Shown here one piece after another: positions 17,514-26,837 of a DNA stretch of 64,000 nt (positions within the stretch are counted from its first letter, which is position 1; each line of letters begins with the position of its first letter). The notes under the pieces were generated by a model, which saw only the letters and a program-made list of their open reading frames with translations, was not told where the DNA came from and ran no database searches. Source of the DNA: Sphaerotilus hippei (lineage in GTDB: Bacteria; Pseudomonadota; Gammaproteobacteria; Burkholderiales; Burkholderiaceae_C); assembly GCF_003201595.1 (NCBI RefSeq), contig NZ_QJJS01000004.1, forward strand, positions 62,001 to 126,000. Direction: 5' to 3'. The translations under genes and the position numbers were made by a program.

Positions 17514-20243
17514 ATGGACATCGACATCCGCACCCTGCTGGGCCGCCTCAACCCCGAGTGCCGCCACGCGATGACCCAGGCCGCCGAGCTGTGCGTGCGG
17601 CAGACCCATTTCCATGTCGACCTCGAACACCTGCTGAGCTGCCTGCTCGAGCCGCCGGCGCCCGATGTCGCCCGGGTGCTGCAGGCCTTCCAGATCCGGC
17701 CCGAGGCGCTGCAGGCGCAGCTGCAGCGCAGCCTCGACCAGTTCAAGCGAGGCAACGGCCGCACGCCGGCGCTGTCGCCGCATTTCGCGCCCTGGTTCCA
17801 GGAGGCCTGGCTGCTCAGCTCGATGCTGCTGGGCGAGCAGCAGGTGCGCTCGGGCACGCTGCTGCTCGCGCTGCTGGAGGTCGACAGCCTGCGCGGCCTG
17901 CTGGTCGACGCCGCCCCCGGCCTGCTCGACATCCCGCGTGCCGCGCTGCGCGAGCAGCTCGCGCCGCTGCTGGCCCGCTCGGCCGAGGACGCCGGCGGGG
18001 CGACCCGGGCACCGGCACCCGGTGGTGCCGGCACGACCGATGCGGCCGCGGCGGAGGAGCCCGGCGCCCGCATGCCCGGCCTCGGCGAGCCGGGCCGCTC
18101 GACCAGCCCGTCGCTGGACCAGTACACCGTCGACCTGACCGCGCAGGCCCGCGAAGGCCGCATCGACCCGGTGCGCGGGCGTGACGCCGAGATCCGCCAG
18201 ATCATCGACATCCTGCTGCGCCGGCGCCAGAACAACCCCATCCTCACCGGCGAGGCCGGGGTCGGCAAGACCGCGGTGGTCGAGGGCTTTGCGCAGCGCG
18301 TGGTCGCGGGCGACGTGCCCCCGGCACTGGCCCAGGTGTCGGTGCGCACGCTCGACCTGGCACTGCTGCAGGCGGGCGCGGGCGTGAAGGGCGAGTTCGA
18401 GAACCGGCTCAAGTCGGTCATCGCCGAGGTCAGGGCCTCGGCCACGCCGGTGATCCTGTTCATCGACGAGGCCCACCAGCTCATCGGCGCCGGGGGGGCC
18501 GAGGGCCAGGGCGACGCGGCCAACCTGCTCAAGCCGGCGCTGGCGCGCGGCGAGCTGCGCACCATCGCCGCGACCACCTGGGCCGAGTACAAGCGCTACG
18601 TCGAGCGGGACCCCGCGCTGGCGCGGCGCTTCCAGGTCGTCAAGGTCGAGGAGCCCGAGCCCGAGCTGGCCATCGAGATGCTGAGGGGCATGGTGCAGAC
18701 GCTGCAGGCCCACCACGGCGTCGAGATCCTCGACGAGGCGGTGCGCGAGGCGGTGCGGCTGTCGCACCGCTACATCACCGGCCGGCAGCTGCCCGACAAG
18801 GCCATCAGCGTGCTCGACACCGCCTGCGCGCGCGTGGCGGTGGGCCAGAGCGGCACGCCCGAGGCGCTGGAGACGCTGACCCGCACGATCGACACGCTGG
18901 GCGCACGCATCGCCGTGCTGCGCCGCGAGCAGGCCACCGGCACGCCACGCCAGGACCAGATCACCGCGCTGCAGGCCGAGGTGCAGGCGCTGGGCCGCCG
19001 CCGCGACACGCTGCAGGCGCGGCTCGACGAGGAGCGCCGCACGGTGGCCGAGATCATCGCGCTGCGCCGCGCCATCACCCGCGCGCTGGACGAGCCCCCG
19101 GTGGTCGGCGAGGACCCCGAGGGCGATGACGGCGCGGTCGACCCGGCCGTGCAGCTGCAGCGCCTGAACAAGGGGCTCGAGGCCTTGCAGGAGGAGGATC
19201 CGCTGGTGCCGGTCTGCGTCGACGCCGGCACGGTGGCCGGCGTGATCTCGGGCTGGACCGGCATCCCGGTGGGCCGCATGCTGGCCGACGAGCTGCACGG
19301 CATCCTGAACCTGAAGGAGCGCATGGCCGAGCGGGTGGTCGGCCAGGACGATGCGCTGGACACGATCGCGCGGCGCGTGCGCACCTTCCGCGCCCACCTC
19401 GACGACCCCGGCAAGCCGGTGGGCGTGTTCATGCTGGTGGGCCCCAGCGGCGTGGGCAAGACCGAGACCGCCTGCGCGCTGGCCGACCTGCTCTACGGCG
19501 GCGAGCGCCACCTGGTCACGGTCAACATGTCGGAGTTCCAGGAGGCCCATTCGGTCTCCAGCCTGAAGGGGGCGCCCCCGGGCTACGTCGGCTACGGCCG
19601 CGGCGGGGTGCTGACCGAGGCGGTGCGTCGCCGGCCCTATTCGGTGGTGCTGCTCGACGAGATGGAGAAGGCCCACCCCGACGTGCTGGAGCTGTTCTTC
19701 CAGGTCTTCGACAAGGGCGTGATGGACGACGGCGAAGGGGTGCAGGTCGACTTCCGCAACACGGTCATCCTGCTGACCTCCAACGCCGCCCAGGACCTCA
19801 TCACCGACGCCTGCGGCCCGGGACGCCGGCCGGCGCCGGCGGCACTGGTCGAGCGGCTTCGACCCGAGTTGCAACGCCGTTTCAGCCCCGCTTTTCTCGG
19901 CCGCCTGGTGCTGGTGCCCTACTACCCTCTGGGTGATGTGCAGATCCGCCGCATCGTCGAACTCAAGCTGGAGCGCCTGGCCCAGCGCTTCGCCAGCCAC
20001 CACCACGCCCGCTTCAGCTGGGACGAGGCGGTGCTAGCCCACATCACCGCACGCTGCACCGAGGTGGACAGCGGCGCGCGCAACGTCGACGACATCCTGA
20101 CGCAGTCGGTGCTGCCCGAAGTGTCGACCCTGGTGCTCGAGCACCTGTCGATGGCCGAGCCGTTCTCGGCCATCCACATGGCGCTCGACGCCGGCGGCCG
20201 CTTCACCTTCGGCTTCGACGCCGCACCGGCCGGGGCCGCCTGA
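17514..20243 (+). CDS. tssH: T6SS sheath-recycling AAA+ ATPase TssH (ClpV)
   Basis: Unfolds the contracted TssBC sheath for reuse. It has 909 residues in ClpB order: an N domain (residues 1-150, with FHVDLEHLLSCLL); a first AAA+ module with Walker A GEAGVGKT near residue 246 and Walker B ILFIDEAHQLIG; a coiled middle region around 450-530; and a second AAA+ module with GPSGVGKTETA near 642 and VVLLDEMEKAHP. Start 17514 follows the tssG stop by 10 bp. It overlaps the vgrG start by one base. Confidence 0.96.
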   Translation: MDIDIRTLLGRLNPECRHAMTQAAELCVRQTHFHVDLEHLLSCLLEPPAPDVARVLQAFQIRPEALQAQLQRSLDQFKRGNGRTPALSPHFAPWFQEAWLLSSMLLGEQQVRSGTLLLALLEVDSLRGLLVDAAPGLLDIPRAALREQLAPLLARSAEDAGGATRAPAPGGAGTTDAAAAEEPGARMPGLGEPGRSTSPSLDQYTVDLTAQAREGRIDPVRGRDAEIRQIIDILLRRRQNNPILTGEAGVGKTAVVEGFAQRVVAGDVPPALAQVSVRTLDLALLQAGAGVKGEFENRLKSVIAEVRASATPVILFIDEAHQLIGAGGAEGQGDAANLLKPALARGELRTIAATTWAEYKRYVERDPALARRFQVVKVEEPEPELAIEMLRGMVQTLQAHHGVEILDEAVREAVRLSHRYITGRQLPDKAISVLDTACARVAVGQSGTPEALETLTRTIDTLGARIAVLRREQATGTPRQDQITALQAEVQALGRRRDTLQARLDEERRTVAEIIALRRAITRALDEPPVVGEDPEGDDGAVDPAVQLQRLNKGLEALQEEDPLVPVCVDAGTVAGVISGWTGIPVGRMLADELHGILNLKERMAERVVGQDDALDTIARRVRTFRAHLDDPGKPVGVFMLVGPSGVGKTETACALADLLYGGERHLVTVNMSEFQEAHSVSSLKGAPPGYVGYGRGGVLTEAVRRRPYSVVLLDEMEKAHPDVLELFFQVFDKGVMDDGEGVQVDFRNTVILLTSNAAQDLITDACGPGRRPAPAALVERLRPELQRRFSPAFLGRLVLVPYYPLGDVQIRRIVELKLERLAQRFASHHHARFSWDEAVLAHITARCTEVDSGARNVDDILTQSVLPEVSTLVLEHLSMAEPFSAIHMALDAGGRFTFGFDAAPAGAA

Positions 20244-22282
20244 TGCGCACCGACTTCAGGCAGGACGGCGCGTTCATGCAGGTCAGCACGCCCTTCGGGG
20301 CCGACGTGCTGCTGCTCGACGCGATGGAGGCCAGCGAAGGCCTGTCGGAGCTGTCCAGCCTGACGCTGGACATGCGCTCGGCCGACACCGCGCTGGACGC
20401 CAGCCGCATCATCGGCCAGCCGGTCACCGTCACGCTGCAGGTCGGCGAGGGCCCGAAGCGCCACTTCAACGGCATCGTGGTGCGTTTTGTCCACACCGGT
20501 GGCGACCGCGAGTTCTCGCACTACCGCGCCGAGGTCGCGCCCCGGCTGTGGCTGCTGACGCTCAGCCGCGACCGGGCGATCTGGCAGAACCAGAGCGCCG
20601 CCGAGATCGTCAAGGCGGTGCTGGGCCGCTTCGGGGTCGGCTTCGACGACCGGCTCAGCGGCAGCTACGGCGCCATCGAGTACTGCGTGCAGCACGACGA
20701 GACCGCGTTCGACTTCATCTCTCGCCTGATGGAGGCCGTGGGCATCTTCTACTTCTTCAGCAGCTCCGACGGCGACCACCAGATGGTGCTGGCGGACGCG
20801 GCCGGCGCGCACGTCGACTGCCCCGATGGCGCCGCCGTGCGCTTCCTGCCCGCGACCGGGCCGCGCCAGCCCACCGACACCATCACCAGCTTCGAGCTCG
20901 AGCACCGGCTGGTGCTGCAGAAGCACACGCTGAGCGACTTCGACCCGCTGCAGCCCGGCACGGCGCTGAAGACCGAAGCCAGCGGCACGCTGGGCAAGGG
21001 AGAGGTCTTCGAATGGCCGGCCGGGCACCTGACGGTCAGCGCCGGCACCGCGCTGGCGAAGCTGCGGGTGCAGGCCAGCCAGGTCGACAGCCAGGTGCTG
21101 CGCGGCGACGGCCATGTCTACCCCTTCGCGGCCGGCACGCGCTTCACGCTGTCCGGGCATTTCCGCAGCACGCTCAACACCACCCATGTGCTGCGCCGCG
21201 TGCGCCACACCGTGCGTGACGGAGGCTACCGCAACCACTTCGAGGCCTTTGCCGCGAGCCTGCCCTTCCGCGCACCGCTGGACACGCCGCGCCCGCGGGT
21301 GCTGGGCAGCCAGACGGCCACCGTGGTCGGCCCGTCCGGCGAGGAGATCTGGTGCGACCAGCATGGCCGCATCAAGGTCCAGTTCCACTGGGACCGGCTG
21401 GGCCGCAACGACGAGAACAGCTCCTGCTGGGTGCGCGTGATGCAGGCCTCGGCCGGCGCGGGCTTCGGCACGCTGAACCTGCCTCGCATCGGCCAGGAGG
21501 TGGTGATCACCCATGTCGACGGCGATCCGGACCGCCCGCTGGTGACCGGCTGCGTCTACAACGGCACGCACGCCACGCCGGTCACGCTGCCAGCCCACCA
21601 GACCCAGACGGTGCTGCGGACCCGCTCGTCCAAGCAGGGCACGGCCGGCAACGAGATCCGCCTGGAGGACAAGAAGGACAGCGAGGAGTTCTACCTGCAT
21701 GCCCAGAAGGACATGAAGGTCGAGATCGAGAACGACCTGAGCGTGACCCTGACCGAAGGCAGCGAGACCCGCACGCTGGAGAAGGGCGACCGCACCATCG
21801 AGGTCAGGACCGGCAAGGAGGTCCACAGCGTCAAGGGCACGCGCGAGCTGACCGTCACCGGTGACGAGACCCGTGCCAACGAGGCCGGTTTCAAGCACAC
21901 CGTCTCGGGCGACTACACGCTCACCGTCGATGGTGACCTGGTGCTCGACATCGGCGGCACCATCCTCATCAAGTCGGCCAAGAGCATCACGGTGCAGTCG
22001 GGCACGACGCTCACCCACAAGGCCGGCAGCTCGCTGAGCAACGAGGCGGCCACCGCCCTGAGCAACGAAGCCGGCACCGCGCTCACCAACAAGGCCGGCA
22101 CGTCGCTGACCAACCAGGCCGGCACGTCGCTGACCAACAAGGCCAGCCTCGGCCTGGTCAACCAGGCCGGCACGACGCTGGACAACAAGGGCGCCATGAT
22201 CAACAACAAGGCCTCGGCGATGCAGACCGTCGACGGCGGCGGCATGCTCACCCTCAAGGGCGGGCTGGTGAAGATCAACTGA
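20243..22282 (+). CDS. vgrG: T6SS spike protein VgrG (TssI) with octapeptide-repeat beta-helix
   Basis: Trimeric spike at the tip of the Hcp tube, 679 residues. It begins with the gp27-like part. The gp5/OB-fold linker follows near residues 370-450 (TVVGPSGEEIWCDQHGRIKVQFHW, cited as positions 354-377), with the WVRVMQASAGAGFG and DGDPDRPLVTG motifs. The C-terminal needle contains about eight tandem eight-residue units of the type NKAGTSLT (residues about 584-655). It ends in a DUF2345-like GGGMLTLKGGLVKIN. No extra enzyme domain is fused, so effectors probably ride on it through the following genes. Confidence 0.95.
   Translation: MRTDFRQDGAFMQVSTPFGADVLLLDAMEASEGLSELSSLTLDMRSADTALDASRIIGQPVTVTLQVGEGPKRHFNGIVVRFVHTGGDREFSHYRAEVAPRLWLLTLSRDRAIWQNQSAAEIVKAVLGRFGVGFDDRLSGSYGAIEYCVQHDETAFDFISRLMEAVGIFYFFSSSDGDHQMVLADAAGAHVDCPDGAAVRFLPATGPRQPTDTITSFELEHRLVLQKHTLSDFDPLQPGTALKTEASGTLGKGEVFEWPAGHLTVSAGTALAKLRVQASQVDSQVLRGDGHVYPFAAGTRFTLSGHFRSTLNTTHVLRRVRHTVRDGGYRNHFEAFAASLPFRAPLDTPRPRVLGSQTATVVGPSGEEIWCDQHGRIKVQFHWDRLGRNDENSSCWVRVMQASAGAGFGTLNLPRIGQEVVITHVDGDPDRPLVTGCVYNGTHATPVTLPAHQTQTVLRTRSSKQGTAGNEIRLEDKKDSEEFYLHAQKDMKVEIENDLSVTLTEGSETRTLEKGDRTIEVRTGKEVHSVKGTRELTVTGDETRANEAGFKHTVSGDYTLTVDGDLVLDIGGTILIKSAKSITVQSGTTLTHKAGSSLSNEAATALSNEAGTALTNKAGTSLTNQAGTSLTNKASLGLVNQAGTTLDNKGAMINNKASAMQTVDGGGMLTLKGGLVKIN
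22016..22207 (+). repeat. Tandem 24-bp repeats in vgrG
   Basis: Eight consecutive 24-bp units encode the octapeptide series HKAGSSLS, NEAATALS, NEAGTALT, NKAGTSLT, NQAGTSLT, NKASLGLV, NQAGTTLD, NKGAMINN. They are in frame with vgrG, so loss or gain of units would change spike needle length without a frameshift. Confidence 0.85.
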
Positions 22283-22292
22283 GGCCGGCTCG

Positions 22293-23015
22293 ATGCACGC
22301 TGCCACCCACCCCACGATCGACGCCGGCCCGACCGACGCACGGCCCGTCGTGCTCGAGGAGCACGACGACGGCGGCCGGCTGCTGTCGAGCACCGAGCTC
22401 GTCGACGGCCTGCCGCACGGCCGCATGCAGCGCTACGGCCCCGAAGGCCGGCTGCAGATGGAGGCCTGTTATGTGCAGGGCCGCCTCGACGGCCTGCTGT
22501 GCCTGCATGGCGAGCAGGGCGAGATCGTGCAGAAGGCCCAGTACCGGCAGGGCCTGCAGCACGGGCTGACCCGCATCTACGCGATGCAGCGCTGCATCGC
22601 CGAGCAGCGCTACGTCGCCGGCCAGCTGCACGGCGAGAGCGTGATGTTCGACGACGCCGGCCAGCCGTCGGCGCGGCTGCGCTACGTCGAGGGCCGCCTC
22701 GAAGGCCAGGCCGTCTTCCTGCAGCAGGGCCGGGTGGTGCGCAAGGCGAACTACCGCAACGGCCTGCTCGACGGCGAGTCGACCGACCTCGACGCGGAGG
22801 GCACGGTGATCCAGATCGCCCACCACGTGGCCAACGTGCTGCACGGCCCGACCCGGCGCTACTGGCCCGACGGCGGCCTGATGGACGAGGTGGTCTACCG
22901 CATGGGCAAGCCCGTGGCCCCGCCCGCCCGCTTCGACCAGAAGGGTCGCCCGCTCGCCGCCGACGAGGCCACGCCGGGCGTGCTGGCCCGTCTCGAGAAA
23001 CTCATCCGGGGCTGA
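22293..23015 (+). CDS. MORN-variant (YwqK-like) repeat protein downstream of vgrG
   Basis: A 240-residue cytoplasmic protein made of MORN-like units of about 20-24 residues (for example GLPHGRMQRYGPEGRLQMEA at about 40-59, then GRLDGLLCLHGEQGEIV, GQLHGESVMFDDAG, NGLLDGESTDLDAEG). This pattern is often labelled YwqK-family antitoxin. It lies 10 bp after vgrG and 3 bp before the PAAR-like gene, so it probably serves the spike cargo as adaptor, chaperone or immunity protein (inference). No signal peptide is seen. Its partner toxin is not evident in the next two genes. Confidence 0.7.
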   Translation: MHAATHPTIDAGPTDARPVVLEEHDDGGRLLSSTELVDGLPHGRMQRYGPEGRLQMEACYVQGRLDGLLCLHGEQGEIVQKAQYRQGLQHGLTRIYAMQRCIAEQRYVAGQLHGESVMFDDAGQPSARLRYVEGRLEGQAVFLQQGRVVRKANYRNGLLDGESTDLDAEGTVIQIAHHVANVLHGPTRRYWPDGGLMDEVVYRMGKPVAPPARFDQKGRPLAADEATPGVLARLEKLIRG

Positions 23016-23018
23016 ACC

Positions 23019-23405
23019 ATGGGACAACAGGTCTGCACCGGCGCGATGACGCAATGCACCTTCGGGGTCGCGCCGGGTTCGCTGATGGTGCTGCCGGTGA
23101 GCCTGGTGATGACCGGCGCCCCGGCGGCCAACATCATGGACAACAAGCCGCTGGTCAACGTGCTGCCCTTCGGCATGTGCCAGTCCATGGCCAACCCGAT
23201 GGTGGCGGCCGCGTCGGCCGCCGCGATGGGCGCGCTGGTGCCCATGCCCTGCCTGCCGATGACCACCGCCCCCTGGGTGCCGGGCGCACCCACCGTGCTG
23301 CTGGGCAACATGCCGGCACTGAACAACAGCTCCAAGCTGATGTGCATGTGGGGCGGCGTCATCTCGATCAACGTGCCCGGCCAGTTCACCGTGATGGTGC
23401 CCTGA
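23019..23405 (+). CDS. PAAR-like tip protein (DUF4280 type)
   Basis: A 128-residue protein with the DUF4280/PAAR-like pattern: CTGAMTQCTFG at the N terminus, APAANIMDNKPLVNVLPFGMC (residues about 34-54), PMPCLPMTTAPWVPGAPTVL, NMPALNNSSKLMCMWGG. Conserved cysteines and the small glycine-rich beta structure suggest a tip that caps VgrG, like PAAR proteins. No C-terminal toxin extension is present. Its place right after vgrG supports this role; no other PAAR gene is in the locus. Confidence 0.8.
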   Translation: MGQQVCTGAMTQCTFGVAPGSLMVLPVSLVMTGAPAANIMDNKPLVNVLPFGMCQSMANPMVAAASAAAMGALVPMPCLPMTTAPWVPGAPTVLLGNMPALNNSSKLMCMWGGVISINVPGQFTVMVP

Positions 23406-23424
23406 AGCCACGACGGAGCCCACG

Positions 23425-23805
23425 ATGCAATACCGCTACACCCTGACCCGCCGGCTGCTGGCCGTGGGCACCATCAGCCTGCTGCTGCTGCTGACCCTGC
23501 TCTTCCTGCTGGGCGTGCAGATCGGCCGGCTGATGGCCGAGCCCGGCGGCCCGCCGGCCGCACCGGGCCTGGCCACGTTCGCGCCGGTCGTGCCGGAGCC
23601 GCTCGCCGTGCCGGCCCCGCCCGGGGCGGCCGCCCCGGACCAGCGCACCGCCCTGGCGGACCTCTCCTTCGTCGGCGACGCCGCCGGCAAGACCGCCGAC
23701 CGGGCCGCCGACACTGCATCGCGCCGCGCCGTCGAGGCCTGGCAGTCGGCCCGTCCGGCACCGGGTGCGGTCGAGCCGGTCACGGCCTCCTTCACCGAGC
23801 GCTGA
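23425..23805 (+). CDS. Small single-span inner-membrane protein in the T6SS locus, unknown function
   Basis: A 126-residue protein with one strong hydrophobic segment (about residues 10-30, leucine-rich), then a Pro/Ala-rich region predicted to face the periplasm. It ends in a helical, charged stretch (TADRAADTASRRAVEAWQ). I recognise no family. It lies 19 bp after the PAAR-like gene and before the binding-protein gene. It could be an immunity protein for a periplasm-acting effector, or a helper of the transport module. Confidence 0.55.
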   Translation: MQYRYTLTRRLLAVGTISLLLLLTLLFLLGVQIGRLMAEPGGPPAAPGLATFAPVVPEPLAVPAPPGAAAPDQRTALADLSFVGDAAGKTADRAADTASRRAVEAWQSARPAPGAVEPVTASFTER

Positions 23806-23846
23806 TCCATGCGCCGCTCGCCCGCCCTTCTCCTCACGACGCCCGC

Positions 23847-24812
23847 ATGAACTCCCCCCACGACTCCCGGCCCGTGACGCCTGTCGCCACGCCGCTGCAC
23901 CGCCGCCGCCTGCTGGTCCGGCTCGCCGGCAGCGCGCTGTGCACGGCCCTGCCACTGCTGGCCACGCGCGCGGCCGCTGCCGCACCGGCGTCGGCCCCGC
24001 TGGCACCGACCACCGCCCCGGTCGCACCGGCCTCGGCGAGCACGCCGCCGGACCTGGTGCGCAGCGCGGACGGCCGGCTGCTGGCGCCCGACATCGCCCG
24101 CATCGTCGCGCGCGGCGAGCTGGTGGTGGCGATGCTGGGCGTGGACACGCCGCCCTTCTTCCAGAGGGTCGACGAGCAGCTGGTCGGACTCGATGTCGAC
24201 ATGGCGCGCGCGATCGCCCATGAGCTGAAGGTCAAGGTGCGCTTCAACCGCGAGGCGCGCAGCTTCAACGAGGTGGTCGACGTGATCGCGCGCAAGGAGG
24301 CCGACCTGGGCATCAGCAAGCTGTCGCGCACGCTGGCACGGGCGCAGCTGATCCGTTTCTCCGACCCTTACCTGCGGCTCAACCATGCGCTGGTGCTCAA
24401 CCGGGTGGCGTTTGCCAAGCTCGCGCTCGACCGGCCGGTGCAGGCGGTGGTGCGCAACTTCCGCGGCAGCATCGGCGTGATCGCCAAGTCCTCGTTCGCC
24501 GACTACGCGACCCGCAACTTCCCGCTCGCCACGATCCGCACCTACCCCGGCTGGCCGGAGGTGATCGACGCGGTGCACCGGGGCGAGGTGGTCGGCGCCT
24601 ACCGCGACGAGCTGGAGATCAAGCGCATGCTCAAGGGCAACCCGACCGCGGCGCTGACGCTGCGCACGGTCACGCTGAAGGACCTGGAGGACTCGCTGGC
24701 GATCGCCGTGGGCGTGTCCGACCCGGTGCTGCTGGCCTTCGTCAACCAGTACCTCGCGCAGCGCAGCGACAAGCTCGACATCGAGCGGGTCCTGAAGGCT
24801 CTCGATCATTGA
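23847..24812 (+). CDS. Periplasmic amino-acid-binding protein (SBP_bac_3 family), orphan
   Basis: A 321-residue secreted binding protein of the ABC amino-acid type. The N terminus has a twin-arginine-like HRRRLLVRLAG followed by a hydrophobic stretch and an Ala-rich cleavage region, so Tat export is possible. The mature part has VDTPPFFQ, LVGLDVDMARAIA, the substrate-binding LSRTLARAQLIRFSDPYLR and GVIAKSSFADY segments. The Arg in the LSRT region and the Asp in YRDELE are typical ligands for an amino acid. No ABC permease or ATPase gene is nearby; SDF-type transporter genes follow instead, and the whole module lies inside the T6SS operon. Confidence 0.8.
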   Translation: MNSPHDSRPVTPVATPLHRRRLLVRLAGSALCTALPLLATRAAAAAPASAPLAPTTAPVAPASASTPPDLVRSADGRLLAPDIARIVARGELVVAMLGVDTPPFFQRVDEQLVGLDVDMARAIAHELKVKVRFNREARSFNEVVDVIARKEADLGISKLSRTLARAQLIRFSDPYLRLNHALVLNRVAFAKLALDRPVQAVVRNFRGSIGVIAKSSFADYATRNFPLATIRTYPGWPEVIDAVHRGEVVGAYRDELEIKRMLKGNPTAALTLRTVTLKDLEDSLAIAVGVSDPVLLAFVNQYLAQRSDKLDIERVLKALDH

Positions 24813-24828
24813 ACCCCGGAGCCTGAAG

Positions 24829-26109
24829 ATGCGCATCGATGCCAAGACCCTGCAAGCCCTGGTGCTGAACCCCTGGGTCGTGCTGGGCAGCCTCGCCGCC
24901 GGATTCCTGCTGGGCGCCCAGGCGCCCGAGGTGGCCCTGAAACTCGGCTTCGTCGGCGACATCTACGTCGACCTGATGAAGATGATCGTGCTGCCCTTCA
25001 TGGTGTCGGCGGTGATCTTCAGCCTGCAGCGCCTGTTCCAGGAAGGCGGCACGGCCCGCATCCTCGGCCGGGTCGCGGTGGTGTTCATCGCCTTCGCGGC
25101 CGTGGCCACCGTCGTGGGGGCGCTGACGCTGCTGACGATGCGCCCCGGCGCGGACCTGTCGCAGGAGACGCTGGCCACCTTCGGTCACATCGTCGGCGGT
25201 GACGTCGGCTCCAACGACACGGCGATGGAGCTCAACGGCGTCGACCCGGTGCACAAGGGCATCGGCGTGGTCGACGTGCTGGTCAACCTGGTGCCGGCCA
25301 ACATCTTCGCGGCGCTGGCCAGCGGCGACACGCTCAAGTCGCTGGTCTTCGCGATGCTGTTCGGCTTCGCGGTCGGCCAGGTGCCTGCGCGGGTGTCCGA
25401 AGGGCTGACCCGCTCGCTCGACACCATCTACCAGAGCTGCCAGACGCTGACGCGCTGGCTGAACTTCCCGCTGCCGCTGGTGCTGCTGTGCATGAGCGCG
25501 GCGCAGCTGGCCAAGACCGGCGTGGAGCCGCTGGTGGCGATGACGCAGTTCGTGCTGGCCTTCGTCGTCGCGTCGCTGATCGCGCTGGGGGTCGCGCTGC
25601 TGGTGCTGTGGCGGCGCAGTGCCGACGACTTCCCGACCACGCTGCAGGCGCTGCGCGGCCCCTTCGCCCTGGCGCTGGCCACACGCAGCAGCGCCACCTG
25701 CATGCCGGTGATGATCGAGTCGCTGGCCGACCGGCTGGGCTTCGCCCGCTCGCGCGTCGAGCTGCTGGTGCCGCTGAGCGTGTCGCTGCTGCGCATCGGG
25801 CCGATGCTCTACTACGTCTGCGCCACGCTGTTCATCGCCCAGCTCTACGGCCGCTCGCTCGGGGTCGGCGAGGTCGTGCTGGTGATGGCCGCCTCGGTGC
25901 TGGCCGGCTTCGCCTCGGCCGGCATGAGCGGGCTGGTGACGATCTCGCTGACCGGCATGGCCTGCGGCTACCTGGGCCTGCCCTTCGAGGCGGCCTTCAT
26001 CCTGTTCGTCGCGGTCGATCCGCTGTGCGACATGCTGCGCACCCTCGTCATCGTCATCGGCAACACCGCCGCGGTGTCGCTGATCTGTCCCCGTCCCTTG
26101 AAGATCTAG
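24829..26109 (+). CDS. Diverged dicarboxylate/amino acid:cation symporter (SDF family), copy 1
   Basis: A 426-residue membrane protein of the glutamate/aspartate transporter fold. It has about eight hydrophobic segments plus hairpin loops. By-eye alignment to GltPh shows the substrate-contact Asp and Arg of TM8 kept (DPLCDMLRT). The sodium-site Asn and Asp that follow read Ile and Asn. The NMDGT motif of TM7 reads LRIGP, and the HP1 serine string reads RSSAT. Transport of acidic amino acids is therefore plausible, but the coupling ion may differ. It is followed 9 bp later by the racemase gene. Confidence 0.82.
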   Translation: MRIDAKTLQALVLNPWVVLGSLAAGFLLGAQAPEVALKLGFVGDIYVDLMKMIVLPFMVSAVIFSLQRLFQEGGTARILGRVAVVFIAFAAVATVVGALTLLTMRPGADLSQETLATFGHIVGGDVGSNDTAMELNGVDPVHKGIGVVDVLVNLVPANIFAALASGDTLKSLVFAMLFGFAVGQVPARVSEGLTRSLDTIYQSCQTLTRWLNFPLPLVLLCMSAAQLAKTGVEPLVAMTQFVLAFVVASLIALGVALLVLWRRSADDFPTTLQALRGPFALALATRSSATCMPVMIESLADRLGFARSRVELLVPLSVSLLRIGPMLYYVCATLFIAQLYGRSLGVGEVVLVMAASVLAGFASAGMSGLVTISLTGMACGYLGLPFEAAFILFVAVDPLCDMLRTLVIVIGNTAAVSLICPRPLKI

Positions 26110-26118
26110 GAGATCACC

Positions 26119-26817
26119 ATGCCCTGCATCGGAGTTCTTGGAGGCATGGGGCCCGCCGCGACGGTGGACTTCATGGCCAAGCTGGTCGCGTTGACTCCGG
26201 CCCGGAGGGACCAGGACCACCTGCCGATGGTCGTGGCCAACCTGCCGCAGGTGCCGGACCGCAGCGCCGCCATCCTCGGCCGCGGCCCCGATCCGCTGCC
26301 CAGCCTGCAGCGGGGCATCGATCTGCTGAACCACTCCGACGTCGGCGTGGTCGTGATCCCGTGCAACTCCTCGCACCACTGGTACGCGCAGCTCAGCGCC
26401 TCGAGCCAGGCGCCCATCCTGCACATCGCGCAGGCCTGCGTGCGCAAGGTGCCCGACGGCGGGCGCACCTGCGTGCTGGCCACCCGCGGCGCGCTGGCCT
26501 CGGGCTTCTACCAGCGCGAGCTGGCCGCGCGCGGCATCGACTGGGAGATCCCCGACGGCGAGCGGGAACAGCCGCTGGTCGACGAGACCATCCGCCTGGT
26601 CAAGGCCGGCCAGCCCGAACAGGCCGGCCGGCGGTTGCAGCAGATGCTGGCCCATGCCCACGGCCGCGGCGTCGAGGTGGTCATCATGGCCTGCACCGAG
26701 CTGCCGCTGGCGGCCAGCCACGCCGACACCCACGGCCTGCTGCTGATCGACAGCACGCTCGAGCTCGCCCGCAGCACCGTCGACTACGCGCTGCACGCGG
26801 GCTGGAACCACTGCTGA
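26119..26817 (+). CDS. Aspartate/glutamate racemase-family enzyme inside the T6SS operon
   Basis: A PLP-independent amino-acid racemase of 232 residues, cytoplasmic. The N terminus is GVLGGMGPAATVDF. The first catalytic cysteine lies in VIPCNSSHHWY (about residue 82) and the second in VIMACTELPL (about residue 194), so the two-cysteine mechanism is intact. The family interconverts L and D forms of Asp, Glu or broader substrates (YgeA/RacX type). The short spacing to the upstream symporter (9 bp) and the downstream one (20 bp) suggests one transport-and-racemisation unit. Actual substrate unknown. Confidence 0.88.
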   Translation: MPCIGVLGGMGPAATVDFMAKLVALTPARRDQDHLPMVVANLPQVPDRSAAILGRGPDPLPSLQRGIDLLNHSDVGVVVIPCNSSHHWYAQLSASSQAPILHIAQACVRKVPDGGRTCVLATRGALASGFYQRELAARGIDWEIPDGEREQPLVDETIRLVKAGQPEQAGRRLQQMLAHAHGRGVEVVIMACTELPLAASHADTHGLLLIDSTLELARSTVDYALHAGWNHC

Positions 26818-26837
26818 GCGGCCGCGCCCCTGCCACC

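Noticed and set aside
25488-26837. 450-codon extension in front of the second SDF transporter
   Set aside because: It runs out of frame through the first transporter and the racemase genes; both have unmistakable motifs in their own frames.
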